Below, piece by piece: positions 16,163 to 23,325 of a stretch of DNA of 64,000 bases; positions within the stretch are counted from its first letter, which is position 1, and the number at the start of each line of letters is the position of its first letter. The translations under genes and the position numbers were made by a program. The notes under the pieces are model-generated. The model ran no database searches. It was not told where the DNA came from and worked only from the letters and a program-made list of their open reading frames with translations. Source of the stretch: Variovorax paradoxus NBRC 15149 (GTDB lineage Bacteria > Pseudomonadota > Gammaproteobacteria > Burkholderiales > Burkholderiaceae_C); contig NZ_BCUT01000002.1 in assembly GCF_001591365.1 (NCBI RefSeq), positions 868,001 to 932,000 on the forward strand. The letters are read 5' to 3'.

Positions 16163-17242
16163 TTGACCATCAACCTGCAAACGCTCAAGTGCGGTGAATG
16201 CGGCAGCGGGATGCTCCAGCGCTCGGGGCTCAACCAGTACGCCTGTGCGCATTGCGGCTCGGTGTCGATCGTCGAGGACAACGTCTCCGACCGGCTGGAG
16301 CGCGTGCTCGAGCAGGTCAAGGACGAGGCCGGACGAAGGCTGGCGGCCGAGCAGTCGGCGCGCGGCCGCAGCGCGGCCCGGTCGATGGGCATCGCCATTG
16401 CGGCGGTCGCGGTGCTGGTCGCCGGGGTCTTCGGCGTCATGGCCTATGTCGTGGACCGCAACCAGCCGGAGCGGGCCTCGATGCCGCGCACGATTCCGGG
16501 CGAGGGCCTCCGGCTCGAGGCACGCCAGGTACTGGCGGGCAGCGGCCCTCTGGCGCAGCCCTGGCTGCTGGTGACGGCGCGCAACGAGAGCGGTAGCGCG
16601 ATCGAGCGGCCGAAGGTCAATGCGATCTTCTACGACCGCGACAGCCGCATCGGCGAACAGAGCGAATCGGTGCCGATCGGTACGCTGATGCCCGGTGAGA
16701 CAGCGCCGGTGCTGATCAAGCTGCCGAGCGACCAGGCCGTCACGCGCTACGAGCTGCAGGCCGATGCGCTGTCGACGCCCTTCTGGACGACCGAGGGTCC
16801 GCCGCTGCAGTTCACGCGCGTGCGCCTGGTGCAGCAGGGGGACGAGGTGTGGCTGTTCGGCCGTCTCGCCAATGCACGCAAGGACGCCCTGGCGCTGACC
16901 ATCGTCGAAGTGCTGGTCACGCTGTACGACGAGGCCGGAACGGTCATCGGCGTCGGGCGGGGCTTCTCGCAGGCCACCGAACTCCGGCCCGGCGAACGCA
17001 CCGCCGCGGAAGTGCGCATCGAGCGCCTGGGCAATCGAAAGGTGCCGATCGCGGCATGGGACTACCGCATCGACTACAGCCTGACCGAAGGCGCGCAGCA
17101 GGCCAAGAAGCGCGTGCTCGCGAGCAGCAGCCGCGTGATCCGCACGGCCGGCGCGCCCGAGATGCTGCGTGCGTCGCAGCGCCTGAGCAGCGCGGACCTG
17201 CTGGCCGATGGCGGCGCCGAGCAGGTCGACAAGGCGCGCTGA
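16163..17242 (+). CDS. Zinc-ribbon, single-pass membrane protein of unknown function
   Basis: A 359-residue protein. The first 35 residues form a zinc ribbon with two Cys-x-x-Cys knuckles (KCGEC and CAHC). A charged helical stretch follows, then one membrane segment at about residues 74-97 (SMGIAIAAVAVLVAGVFGVMAY), then a large beta-rich domain outside the membrane with two similar halves. Each half contains a WLLVTARNESG- or VWLFGRLANAR-type strand, as in FxLYD-like or DUF3426-like extracytoplasmic domains. The start is TTG at 16163 with GAGG eight bases upstream; the only nearby ATG would cut the zinc ribbon. Such proteins are often paired with cell-surface or stress systems. It lies convergent with the CsgG-like gene, 17 bases apart. 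Function unknown. Confidence 0.78.
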   Translation: MTINLQTLKCGECGSGMLQRSGLNQYACAHCGSVSIVEDNVSDRLERVLEQVKDEAGRRLAAEQSARGRSAARSMGIAIAAVAVLVAGVFGVMAYVVDRNQPERASMPRTIPGEGLRLEARQVLAGSGPLAQPWLLVTARNESGSAIERPKVNAIFYDRDSRIGEQSESVPIGTLMPGETAPVLIKLPSDQAVTRYELQADALSTPFWTTEGPPLQFTRVRLVQQGDEVWLFGRLANARKDALALTIVEVLVTLYDEAGTVIGVGRGFSQATELRPGERTAAEVRIERLGNRKVPIAAWDYRIDYSLTEGAQQAKKRVLASSSRVIRTAGAPEMLRASQRLSSADLLADGGAEQVDKAR

Positions 17243-17259
17243 GGTCGCCGCGGGCCGGG

Positions 17260-18195
17260 CTACTTTCTCCTGCGGCCCGATGACGCCGGCGGCGCCGAGG
17301 TCTGCGAAGGCGCCGCGCCGCCATCCACGCCGAGCCGGCCGCCGCCGCCCAGGCCCTGGCCGCGCACGGTCTGCGCCTTGTAGCTGCGCAGCGAACGCAC
17401 CATCTGGTTGAAGGCGTCCATGAAGGCCGCGGCAATCACCTTGCCTTGCGGCGTGCGGGTGTAGCCGCCGATGTTGCCGCCGCCGCGCAGGCCGGTCAGC
17501 TCGCCGAGGCCCGCGAAGTCGGTCTTGGAGGCGCTGCCCTCCGATGCCGCGACCTGCACGCCCGAGCGGTTGTCGATGAGCGTCAGCAGCGCCGCGGCTT
17601 CCTTGGTCTGGAGGCTGGCACCCAGGCTCGCGATGGCGCGGCCGCGGCCACCGCCGACCAGCCCGCCGATGGTGCCGCCGAGTCCGCCCGCGTCGTTGTT
17701 GCTGAACACGATCTCGGGCGACAGGCCGTAGTCGGACGCCACCATCTGGCCGCGGCCGAAGTTGCTGCCGCCGCGCATTTCACCCGACTGCATGAGCGCG
17801 CGCTCGCGCGTCATCGCGTTCATGCCGGCCGCGCCGCGCTCGACCACCACGAAGCAATTGGACTGCTGCACCAGAAGGCGCAGCAGGTTGGCCGTGGGCG
17901 GCAGGCGGTACTCGCCGGTGAGGATGGTGTACCAGCCGGCATTGACGTTCTCGATCAGCGAGACGGTGCCGAGCGGCGAATCGCAGCGCTCGAGCGCGCT
18001 GCTCTCACCGGACGTGGCCGAGCCCGCGGCGCTGCCCGTGGCAACGGTCTTGGCCGACTGGCTGCCCATCTGCATGTCGAGCGCGGGCATGTTCTGGCAG
18101 CCGGCAAGCGCCAGCAGCGTTGCCGCTGCTGCCATGGCCATGGCCGGTCTCGAGAGCGCGCGCTGCTGGCGTGGCTTGCCTGTGGACTTCTTCAT
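17260..18195 (-). CDS. CsgG/HfaB-family outer-membrane lipoprotein
   Basis: A 311-residue lipoprotein (lipobox LLALAGC) of the CsgG/HfaB family, whose best-known members form the outer-membrane secretion pore for curli or anchor holdfast. Recognisable are the VSLIENVNAGWYT, LRLLVQQSNCFVVVERG, YGLSPEIVFSN and ALLTLIDNRSGVQVAASEG segments; the C-terminus is Gly/Pro/Ser-rich. There is no CsgA, B, E or F gene beside it. A strong GGAGG lies six bases before the ATG. Its promoter carries AGTGnnnAAAGTCAC, shared with the neighbouring CshA-like lipoprotein gene and the response-regulator gene. It is probably part of a surface or export system under that two-component control. Confidence 0.85.
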   Translation of the reverse strand: MKKSTGKPRQQRALSRPAMAMAAAATLLALAGCQNMPALDMQMGSQSAKTVATGSAAGSATSGESSALERCDSPLGTVSLIENVNAGWYTILTGEYRLPPTANLLRLLVQQSNCFVVVERGAAGMNAMTRERALMQSGEMRGGSNFGRGQMVASDYGLSPEIVFSNNDAGGLGGTIGGLVGGGRGRAIASLGASLQTKEAAALLTLIDNRSGVQVAASEGSASKTDFAGLGELTGLRGGGNIGGYTRTPQGKVIAAAFMDAFNQMVRSLRSYKAQTVRGQGLGGGGRLGVDGGAAPSQTSAPPASSGRRRK

Positions 18196-18246
18196 GCGAT
18201 CCTCCCCCCAATTGGTTGCGAAAGGGCCGGAATGCGGCCCTGCGCA

Positions 18247-18291
18247 AATTTAGTGGGAAGGCACGATTGCCCACAGTGTCTAAAGTCACTT
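18247..18291 (-). promoter_or_regulatory. Promoter of the CsgG-like gene with AGTGnnnAAAGTCAC box
   Basis: Plus-strand AGTGTCTAAAGTCAC at 18275-18289, followed on the minus strand, 22 bases downstream, by TAAATT (18252 to 18247) as a -10 box. No good -35 hexamer is present, as expected for an activator-dependent promoter. A GGGCCG/CGGCCC dyad sits at 18224-18240 in the leader. The same elements with the same spacing occur upstream of the gene at 18335-19507. Confidence 0.65.
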
Positions 18292-18334
18292 CTTGCGCCG
18301 CTGCGGGTTGTCCGGCTCGCAGCAGCCGCAGGAC

Positions 18335-19507
18335 TCACTTGATGTCGAAGACGCTGATCTTGGTGGTCTGTACCACTTGATGGATCGTGGGTGCATTCGG
18401 GTACTGGCCCACAGCCTCGGTGCGCAGCGCAAACCCCCGATACGGGCCCTCCGCGGCAACCCAGTAGACCAGGTCGAAGGTCTGTGTCATGGGCGTAGGA
18501 GTGGTGATAGTGGTCACTCCATGCGAGGTGAACTTGCAGGCCGCGAAGGTTCCCACAGCACTCTGGAGGGTCTCGCGGCCCACGTAGGTGTAGGACTTCG
18601 TCGTCGTGTTTTCTTCGACGTGGTCGGCGTATTCGTTCTTGGCGGTGTAGGTGAACTCGTAGGTTTGTCCGGGCTCCATGGCGATCGGCTGCCGACTCGG
18701 CGGGCTCATCGTCTGGCGGACGTTGCTCCCGGTCATGCCGTAGCTCACCAGGAAGCCGTCCACGAAGGCGTTGTAGCCCATGTTGGTTCCTGCGTAGCTG
18801 CCGTCGTCCCCATAGAAATCCGACTTCGTCTCCATGGTCGCCGCGCCATTGAACTCCTTGGGTCCCGTGACGGTGCTCACGACGCGCCGGGGCGGCGTAG
18901 CGCCATCTCCGCTGACGGTGAATTCGAAATCCATGGTTGTTCCGGTGTGGAGGAACCCTTCGTTGAAGCAGGCTGCCGAACTGGTGGCCGACGCCACCGT
19001 GACGGTGACCGTGATCGTCGCGGCCGCGGATGTGAGCCCGGTGGCATCGGACACGGTGTAGCTGACCACCGTCGGGCTGCCGGTGAAGCCGCTCGCGGGA
19101 GTGAACACCACCGCCCCCTCGCTGCCCACCTGCCAGCTGCCCTCGTTGGGCACCTGCAGGCTGCGCCCGTCGCCGGACAAGGTGGCGTCGGCCGGTGGCT
19201 GCACGAAGCGCACCGAGTTGCGGTCGAGGTTGCCGTCGGCATCCTGGTCGTTGTCGAGCACGTTGAGGGTGACGCTGGCACCGGCTTGGCCGCTGGCGCT
19301 GTCATTGGCTGCTACCGGGGCGGTGCCGGTCGAGTTGCCTGTGCCGCCAGTGGGAGTGCCTGCGCCAGCGCCAGCACCGGGCGTGCCCGTGCCGGCAGGG
19401 AGCCCGCCTGCAAAGCCGCCGCCATTCGAGCCGCCCCCGCCGCATGCCGCCACTACCGCCGCGACAGCCACGGCCACAGCGCCCATTGCCCATGGATTCT
19501 TCTTCAT
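18335..19507 (-). CDS. Lipoprotein with CshA-type fibril repeat
   Basis: A 390-residue predicted lipoprotein (AAVVAACGGGG). A Gly/Thr/Pro-rich linker of about 50 residues is followed by one CshA-type/cadherin-like repeat at about residues 60-165 (NDSASGQAGASVTLNVLDND... to VVSYTVSDATG). The remaining ~210 residues are a beta-rich C-terminal domain I do not recognise, with two Cys (AACFNEG and AACKFTS). CshA repeats occur in surface fibrils and adhesins; here a single repeat is tethered to a lipid anchor, so an outer-surface or periplasmic binding role is likely. GGGAG lies eight bases before the ATG. The promoter is near-identical in design to that of the CsgG-like gene, suggesting the two are made together. 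Confidence 0.72.
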   Translation of the reverse strand: MKKNPWAMGAVAVAVAAVVAACGGGGSNGGGFAGGLPAGTGTPGAGAGAGTPTGGTGNSTGTAPVAANDSASGQAGASVTLNVLDNDQDADGNLDRNSVRFVQPPADATLSGDGRSLQVPNEGSWQVGSEGAVVFTPASGFTGSPTVVSYTVSDATGLTSAAATITVTVTVASATSSAACFNEGFLHTGTTMDFEFTVSGDGATPPRRVVSTVTGPKEFNGAATMETKSDFYGDDGSYAGTNMGYNAFVDGFLVSYGMTGSNVRQTMSPPSRQPIAMEPGQTYEFTYTAKNEYADHVEENTTTKSYTYVGRETLQSAVGTFAACKFTSHGVTTITTPTPMTQTFDLVYWVAAEGPYRGFALRTEAVGQYPNAPTIHQVVQTTKISVFDIK

Positions 19508-19557
19508 TCGTTTCTCTCCCTGTTGAGTGTCAAAGGGCCGCGATCCGGCCGCTTGTC

Positions 19558-19602
19558 AATTTAGGAGAAGCGAGGAAGACGCCATAGTGCCTAAAGTCAC
19601 TT
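19558..19602 (-). promoter_or_regulatory. Promoter of the CshA-repeat lipoprotein gene with AGTGnnnAAAGTCAC box
   Basis: Plus-strand AGTGCCTAAAGTCAC at 19586-19600, with a TAAATT -10 box at 19563 to 19558 on the minus strand, again 22 bases away. The box overlaps the stop codon of the histidine kinase gene (19597-19599). A GGCCG/CGGCC dyad follows at 19536-19550. Similarity to the promoter at 18247-18291 extends over about 80 bases. Confidence 0.65.
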
Positions 19603-21417
19603 GTCGCGCCGATGCGCGCGCCGGTGGCCTGCAGGTGCGAGCTCGGCCATGGCTTGCAGGAGCGTTGCGGCGCTCACGGGCTTGAACAGCACCGGCACGC
19701 CCGACGCGCGTACGCGCTGCAGCCGCTCGGGCGCCGTCTCGCCGGTGATCAGAAGCAGCGGTGCATGGAGCTGAAAGCGTTCGCGCAGGCGCTGCCCGAC
19801 ATCGAGTCCGTCCACGCCGTCGGCCAACCGGTAGTCGCACAGCAGCAGTGCGAAGGGCCTGGCTTGCGCATCGGGATGCGCCAATGCTTCGACCGCGGCG
19901 GCCTCGTTGGCCACGGCCACCACATCGAGCGAATAGCCTTGCAGCAGTGCCGTCATGGCTTCGCGGATCTCGGACTCGTCGTCGATCAGCAGGACCGGTC
20001 CGCGCAGATCGGGCATCGTGAAGCGATGCCGCACGGGCGATTCGAGGTCCTGCAGCAGAAGGTCCGCAGGCGAATCCAGCGATGCCTTGGCCGCCGGGAC
20101 CACCAGGCGAAAGCAGGTGCCGCGGCCCGGGCGCGAGCGCACCTGCACCGGATGCGCGAGCAGACGCGACAAGCGCTGCACGATCGACAGCCCGATGCCC
20201 AGGCCGCGCGAGCGGTCGCGTCCTGGATTGCCGATCTGGTAGAACTCCTCGAAGATGCGTTCCAGCTGCGCGGGCGCAATGCCGATGCCGGTGTCGCGCA
20301 CTTCGATCCGCACAAGATCGCCGCGCGCGAGTGCCGTCACGGTCACGCCGCCGTGCAGCGTGTACTTCAATGCGTTGTCGACCAGGTTGGAGAGCATGCG
20401 GTACAGGAGCTGCGGGTCGCTCTGTACCCACAGCCCGCTGGCGCGAATGCGCAGCTGCAGGTTCTTCTGGTCGGCCTGTGCCGAGAAGGTGTGGTTGAGC
20501 GGGCGGAACAGCGCGTCGAGTTCCAGGGCGCATGGATCGGGAACCACCACCCCCGCGTCGAGGCGCGAGATGTCGAGCATGGTGTTGAGCGAGGCACCCA
20601 GCGTGTCGACCGCGCGCATCAGGCGCTCGGCATTCTTCACTTCGGGCCGGCCCTCCAGCGCGTTCTCCAGCGCGGCGCCGAACAATGCGATGGCATGCAT
20701 CGGCTGGCGCAGGTCGTGGCTGGCGGTAGCCAGGAAGCGGGTCTTCTCGGCGCTGGCGCGCTCGGTGGCGGCGATCTGCTCGCTCAGGCGAGCGGCCAGG
20801 GCCTCGTTCTCGAAGCGCAGGAGCAGCGATTCGGTCAGCCGCCGGTTCTCCTGCAAGCCGGCGCGGAAGGTGAGCACCAGGTTGACGGTTCCGAAGGCGG
20901 CAAGGAACCAGTTCAGCGCGTTGCCGTGCCAGACCAGCGCGGCAATGAGGCCGGTCATCATGGGAATGCCGTATCCGAACATGGCCGGCTTCAGCGGCCA
21001 TCGCGCCTGCACCGCGCGTGTCCAGCTGCCGATGATGACCACCGTGAACACGGTGGTCATGACCAGGTCCGTCGTCGACACAAGGAACAAGGGCGCCGGC
21101 GCCGTGGCGACGCTGACCATCGTGACCAGGCGCGCGTACTTGCGCGCCCAGTAGGGGCTGTCGGCCATCGGCGTGGCGGGGGTCCAGCGCGGTGCGAGCA
21201 AGGCGTACAGGTCCACGGCCGCAAGGACGAGCAGCCAGCACAGCAGCAAAGGATGGTCGAGGCGCGAGTAGCTGAAGATGGCCAGCGCGATGGCAAAGCC
21301 GAAATGGGCCAGGATCGCCGTGCTGTGGCCGGCGTAGACCGACGCCACGTGCTCGCGCAATATGCGCAGGCCCAGCGCGGCGTCGACGGCCAGATGCTTC
21401 GACACGAGGTCGCTCAT
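19597..21417 (-). CDS. Membrane hybrid histidine kinase with C-terminal receiver
   Basis: A 606-residue hybrid sensor kinase. About six hydrophobic segments fill residues 35-190, then a coiled coil, a HisKA domain with FLATASHDLRQPMHA (phospho-acceptor His), an ATPase domain (NLVDNALKYT, DTGIGIA, RGLGIGLSIV), and a receiver domain with LLIDDE and the phospho-acceptor Asp in LLCDYRLADG. The sensor part is almost entirely within the membrane, so the signal may be in or near the membrane. GGGAGG stands seven bases before the ATG. It lies 69 bases downstream of the LuxR-type response-regulator gene on the same strand, which should be its partner. Confidence 0.92.
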   Translation of the reverse strand: MSDLVSKHLAVDAALGLRILREHVASVYAGHSTAILAHFGFAIALAIFSYSRLDHPLLLCWLLVLAAVDLYALLAPRWTPATPMADSPYWARKYARLVTMVSVATAPAPLFLVSTTDLVMTTVFTVVIIGSWTRAVQARWPLKPAMFGYGIPMMTGLIAALVWHGNALNWFLAAFGTVNLVLTFRAGLQENRRLTESLLLRFENEALAARLSEQIAATERASAEKTRFLATASHDLRQPMHAIALFGAALENALEGRPEVKNAERLMRAVDTLGASLNTMLDISRLDAGVVVPDPCALELDALFRPLNHTFSAQADQKNLQLRIRASGLWVQSDPQLLYRMLSNLVDNALKYTLHGGVTVTALARGDLVRIEVRDTGIGIAPAQLERIFEEFYQIGNPGRDRSRGLGIGLSIVQRLSRLLAHPVQVRSRPGRGTCFRLVVPAAKASLDSPADLLLQDLESPVRHRFTMPDLRGPVLLIDDESEIREAMTALLQGYSLDVVAVANEAAAVEALAHPDAQARPFALLLCDYRLADGVDGLDVGQRLRERFQLHAPLLLITGETAPERLQRVRASGVPVLFKPVSAATLLQAMAELAPAGHRRAHRRDK

Positions 21418-21486
21418 CGAATTGCCTCCCTGCAGGGTGGTCCCCGCGTATGTGTATGTATGTATTTCGCTCCGTACGGGCGGAGC

Positions 21487-22200
21487 TCAGCGAAAGCTGC
21501 TGATCAGCTGCGCACGGGAGCGCACGCCGAACAGCAGGAGGATGGTCGACACGTAGTTCTTGACAGTGCCTTCGCCAAGGCTCGCGGCCTCCGCAATCTC
21601 CTTGTTGGTCTTTCCTTCCAATATCCACTGGAGCACCTGCGCCTGCCGCGGGGCGAGCGCCTGCCAGGCTTGGTCACGAGACGACTTGATGGGGCGAACC
21701 GAGGGGCTCGCCGGACGGGGCGAGCCGTCGATGGCGTTGCTTCCGAGCAGCCCGCAGGCGCGGATGAAGCTCACCACCTCCTTGAGGTTGGCCGACTTCG
21801 GGAGGAAGGCGCTGGCGCCCAGCCCCAGCGCCCCCTGCGCGATCGTGCTCTGGGCAAGCGAGGTGGTGCCGGAACCGGAGAGCGCCACGATGCGGGCGGC
21901 CGGATAGCGGGCGCGAAATTCCATCAGGCCACTGAGACCCTGGGTGTCGGGCAAGGCCAGGTCCAGCAGCACCAGGTCCACGGCATCGCGGACTCTTTCG
22001 TACAGGGCCAGGGCATCGGCGAGATTGCCGGCCTCGAAGACCTCGAGGGTTTCGCCCGAGGGCGAGGACTGTGCTTCGAGCAGCGCACGCACACCCAGGC
22101 GCACCAGGTCGTGATCGTCCACCACCAGGATGGCCCGCGGCCGCCGACCATCGGCAGGAGCGCCGTGTCTGGGCGGGCGGTTCGTTTCGTCGGTACTCAC
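21487..22200 (-). CDS. NarL/LuxR-type response regulator
   Basis: A 237-residue response regulator. It has a receiver domain with acidic pair VVDDHD near residue 27, phospho-acceptor Asp in VLLDLALPD and Lys in SAFLPKSA, then a LuxR-type helix-turn-helix at about 175-235 (LAPRQAQVLQWILEGKTNKEIA, EGTVKNYVSTIL). It is the first gene of a leftward block with the hybrid kinase. The start is GTG at 22200. The predicted -10 box ends eight bases earlier, so the message may be leaderless. The promoter carries the same AGTGnnnAAAGTCAC box as the two lipoprotein genes, so it probably activates all three, including itself. Confidence 0.9.
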   Translation of the reverse strand: MSTDETNRPPRHGAPADGRRPRAILVVDDHDLVRLGVRALLEAQSSPSGETLEVFEAGNLADALALYERVRDAVDLVLLDLALPDTQGLSGLMEFRARYPAARIVALSGSGTTSLAQSTIAQGALGLGASAFLPKSANLKEVVSFIRACGLLGSNAIDGSPRPASPSVRPIKSSRDQAWQALAPRQAQVLQWILEGKTNKEIAEAASLGEGTVKNYVSTILLLFGVRSRAQLISSFR

Positions 22201-22207
22201 GCCACCG

Positions 22208-22249
22208 AATCTAGCGATTCCGGGCGCCGGGGTAAGTGAAGAAAGTCAC
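22208..22249 (-). promoter_or_regulatory. Promoter of the response-regulator gene with AGTGnnnAAAGTCAC box
   Basis: Plus-strand AGTGAAGAAAGTCAC at 22235-22249, with TAGATT (22213 to 22208 on the minus strand) 21 bases away as the -10 box. Third member of the set at 18275 and 19586. Confidence 0.55.
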
Positions 22250-22439
22250 GTTGTTCGTTCGTGCACCTGTTCAATGCTGCAAAACCGCCGGGCTTCGGCA
22301 CCCCCGAGGCATTGCGTGTTGATTCGTTGACGCTGCTTGACCGCATTTACTTGTTTCCGGGTATTTCCGTACCGCAGGGCGCTGACTAAGCTCGCCCCTG
22401 ATCCATGTGCGCTGCACCCGGCGCGATCGGACGGTAGAA

Positions 22440-23312
22440 ATGAACGACCTTCCCAACATCATGTTCGCCGCCTTCCCGGCCTTTGCGCTGCTGATGGTGG
22501 TCGAGCTTGTGTACTCCCTCAAGGTGCGCGGCGAGCTCTACGACACCCGCGACACCGCCGCCAACGTGCTGCTGGCGATGGGCAACCTGGCCATCGCGCT
22601 GGCCAGCGCGGGCCTGATGCTGGTGTTCCTGAGCTGGCTCTATGCGCACCGCTTCTTCACGATGCCGCCCGCGGCGTGGTGGGCCTGGGTGCTGTGCTTT
22701 CTGGCGGACGACTTCAGCTACTACTGGTTCCACCGCTTCAGCCACGAGGTGCGCTGGTTCTGGGCTTCGCATTCGGTGCATCACTCTTCCGAGAAATACA
22801 ACTTCTCGGTGGCCCTGCGCCAGACCTGGACCGGCACGATCAGCGGCTCTTTCTTGTTCTGGGCCTGGATGCCGCTCCTGGGCTTTCATCCCAAGATGAT
22901 CCTGTTCATGCAGTCGGCGAGCCTGATCTACCAGTTCTGGATCCACACGCAAGCGATCCAGAAGATGCCCGCCGGCTTCGAGGCCGTGTTCAACACGCCA
23001 TCGCACCACCGCGTGCATCACGGCAGCGACTTCGACTACCTCGACAAGAACTACGCCGGCACCTTGATGATCTGGGACCGCCTGTTCGGCTCGTTTGCGC
23101 TGGAAACCTTCACGCCGCGGTTCGGCCTGACGAAGAACATCGAAACCTTCAACCCGCTGCGGATCGCCTTCCATGAATGGGCCGGCATTGCCAGGGACCT
23201 GCGCAAGGCCCGCAGCCTGTCCGAGGTGGCCGGCTATCTCCTGCAGCCGCCGGGCTGGAGTCCCGACGGCAGTTCCCAGACCACGCGCCAGGCGCGAAGG
23301 GCGATGGAGTGA
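22440..23312 (+). CDS. Sterol desaturase / fatty acid hydroxylase family membrane protein
   Basis: A 290-residue multi-pass membrane protein of the di-iron fatty acid hydroxylase superfamily. Three metal-binding His clusters are present: HRFSH, HSVHH and SHHRVHHG, the last followed by the conserved NYAGTLMIWDRLFGSF block. Bacterial members hydroxylate or desaturate lipids, sterol-like compounds or alkyl ethers, with oxygen, at the membrane. The ATG at 22440 is preferred over a GTG 33 bases earlier because homologues begin just before the first membrane helix. It is followed 13 bases later by a serine hydrolase lipoprotein, likely in one operon. Substrate unknown. Confidence 0.85.
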   Translation: MNDLPNIMFAAFPAFALLMVVELVYSLKVRGELYDTRDTAANVLLAMGNLAIALASAGLMLVFLSWLYAHRFFTMPPAAWWAWVLCFLADDFSYYWFHRFSHEVRWFWASHSVHHSSEKYNFSVALRQTWTGTISGSFLFWAWMPLLGFHPKMILFMQSASLIYQFWIHTQAIQKMPAGFEAVFNTPSHHRVHHGSDFDYLDKNYAGTLMIWDRLFGSFALETFTPRFGLTKNIETFNPLRIAFHEWAGIARDLRKARSLSEVAGYLLQPPGWSPDGSSQTTRQARRAME

Positions 23313-23325
23313 CAGGGGAACTTCG

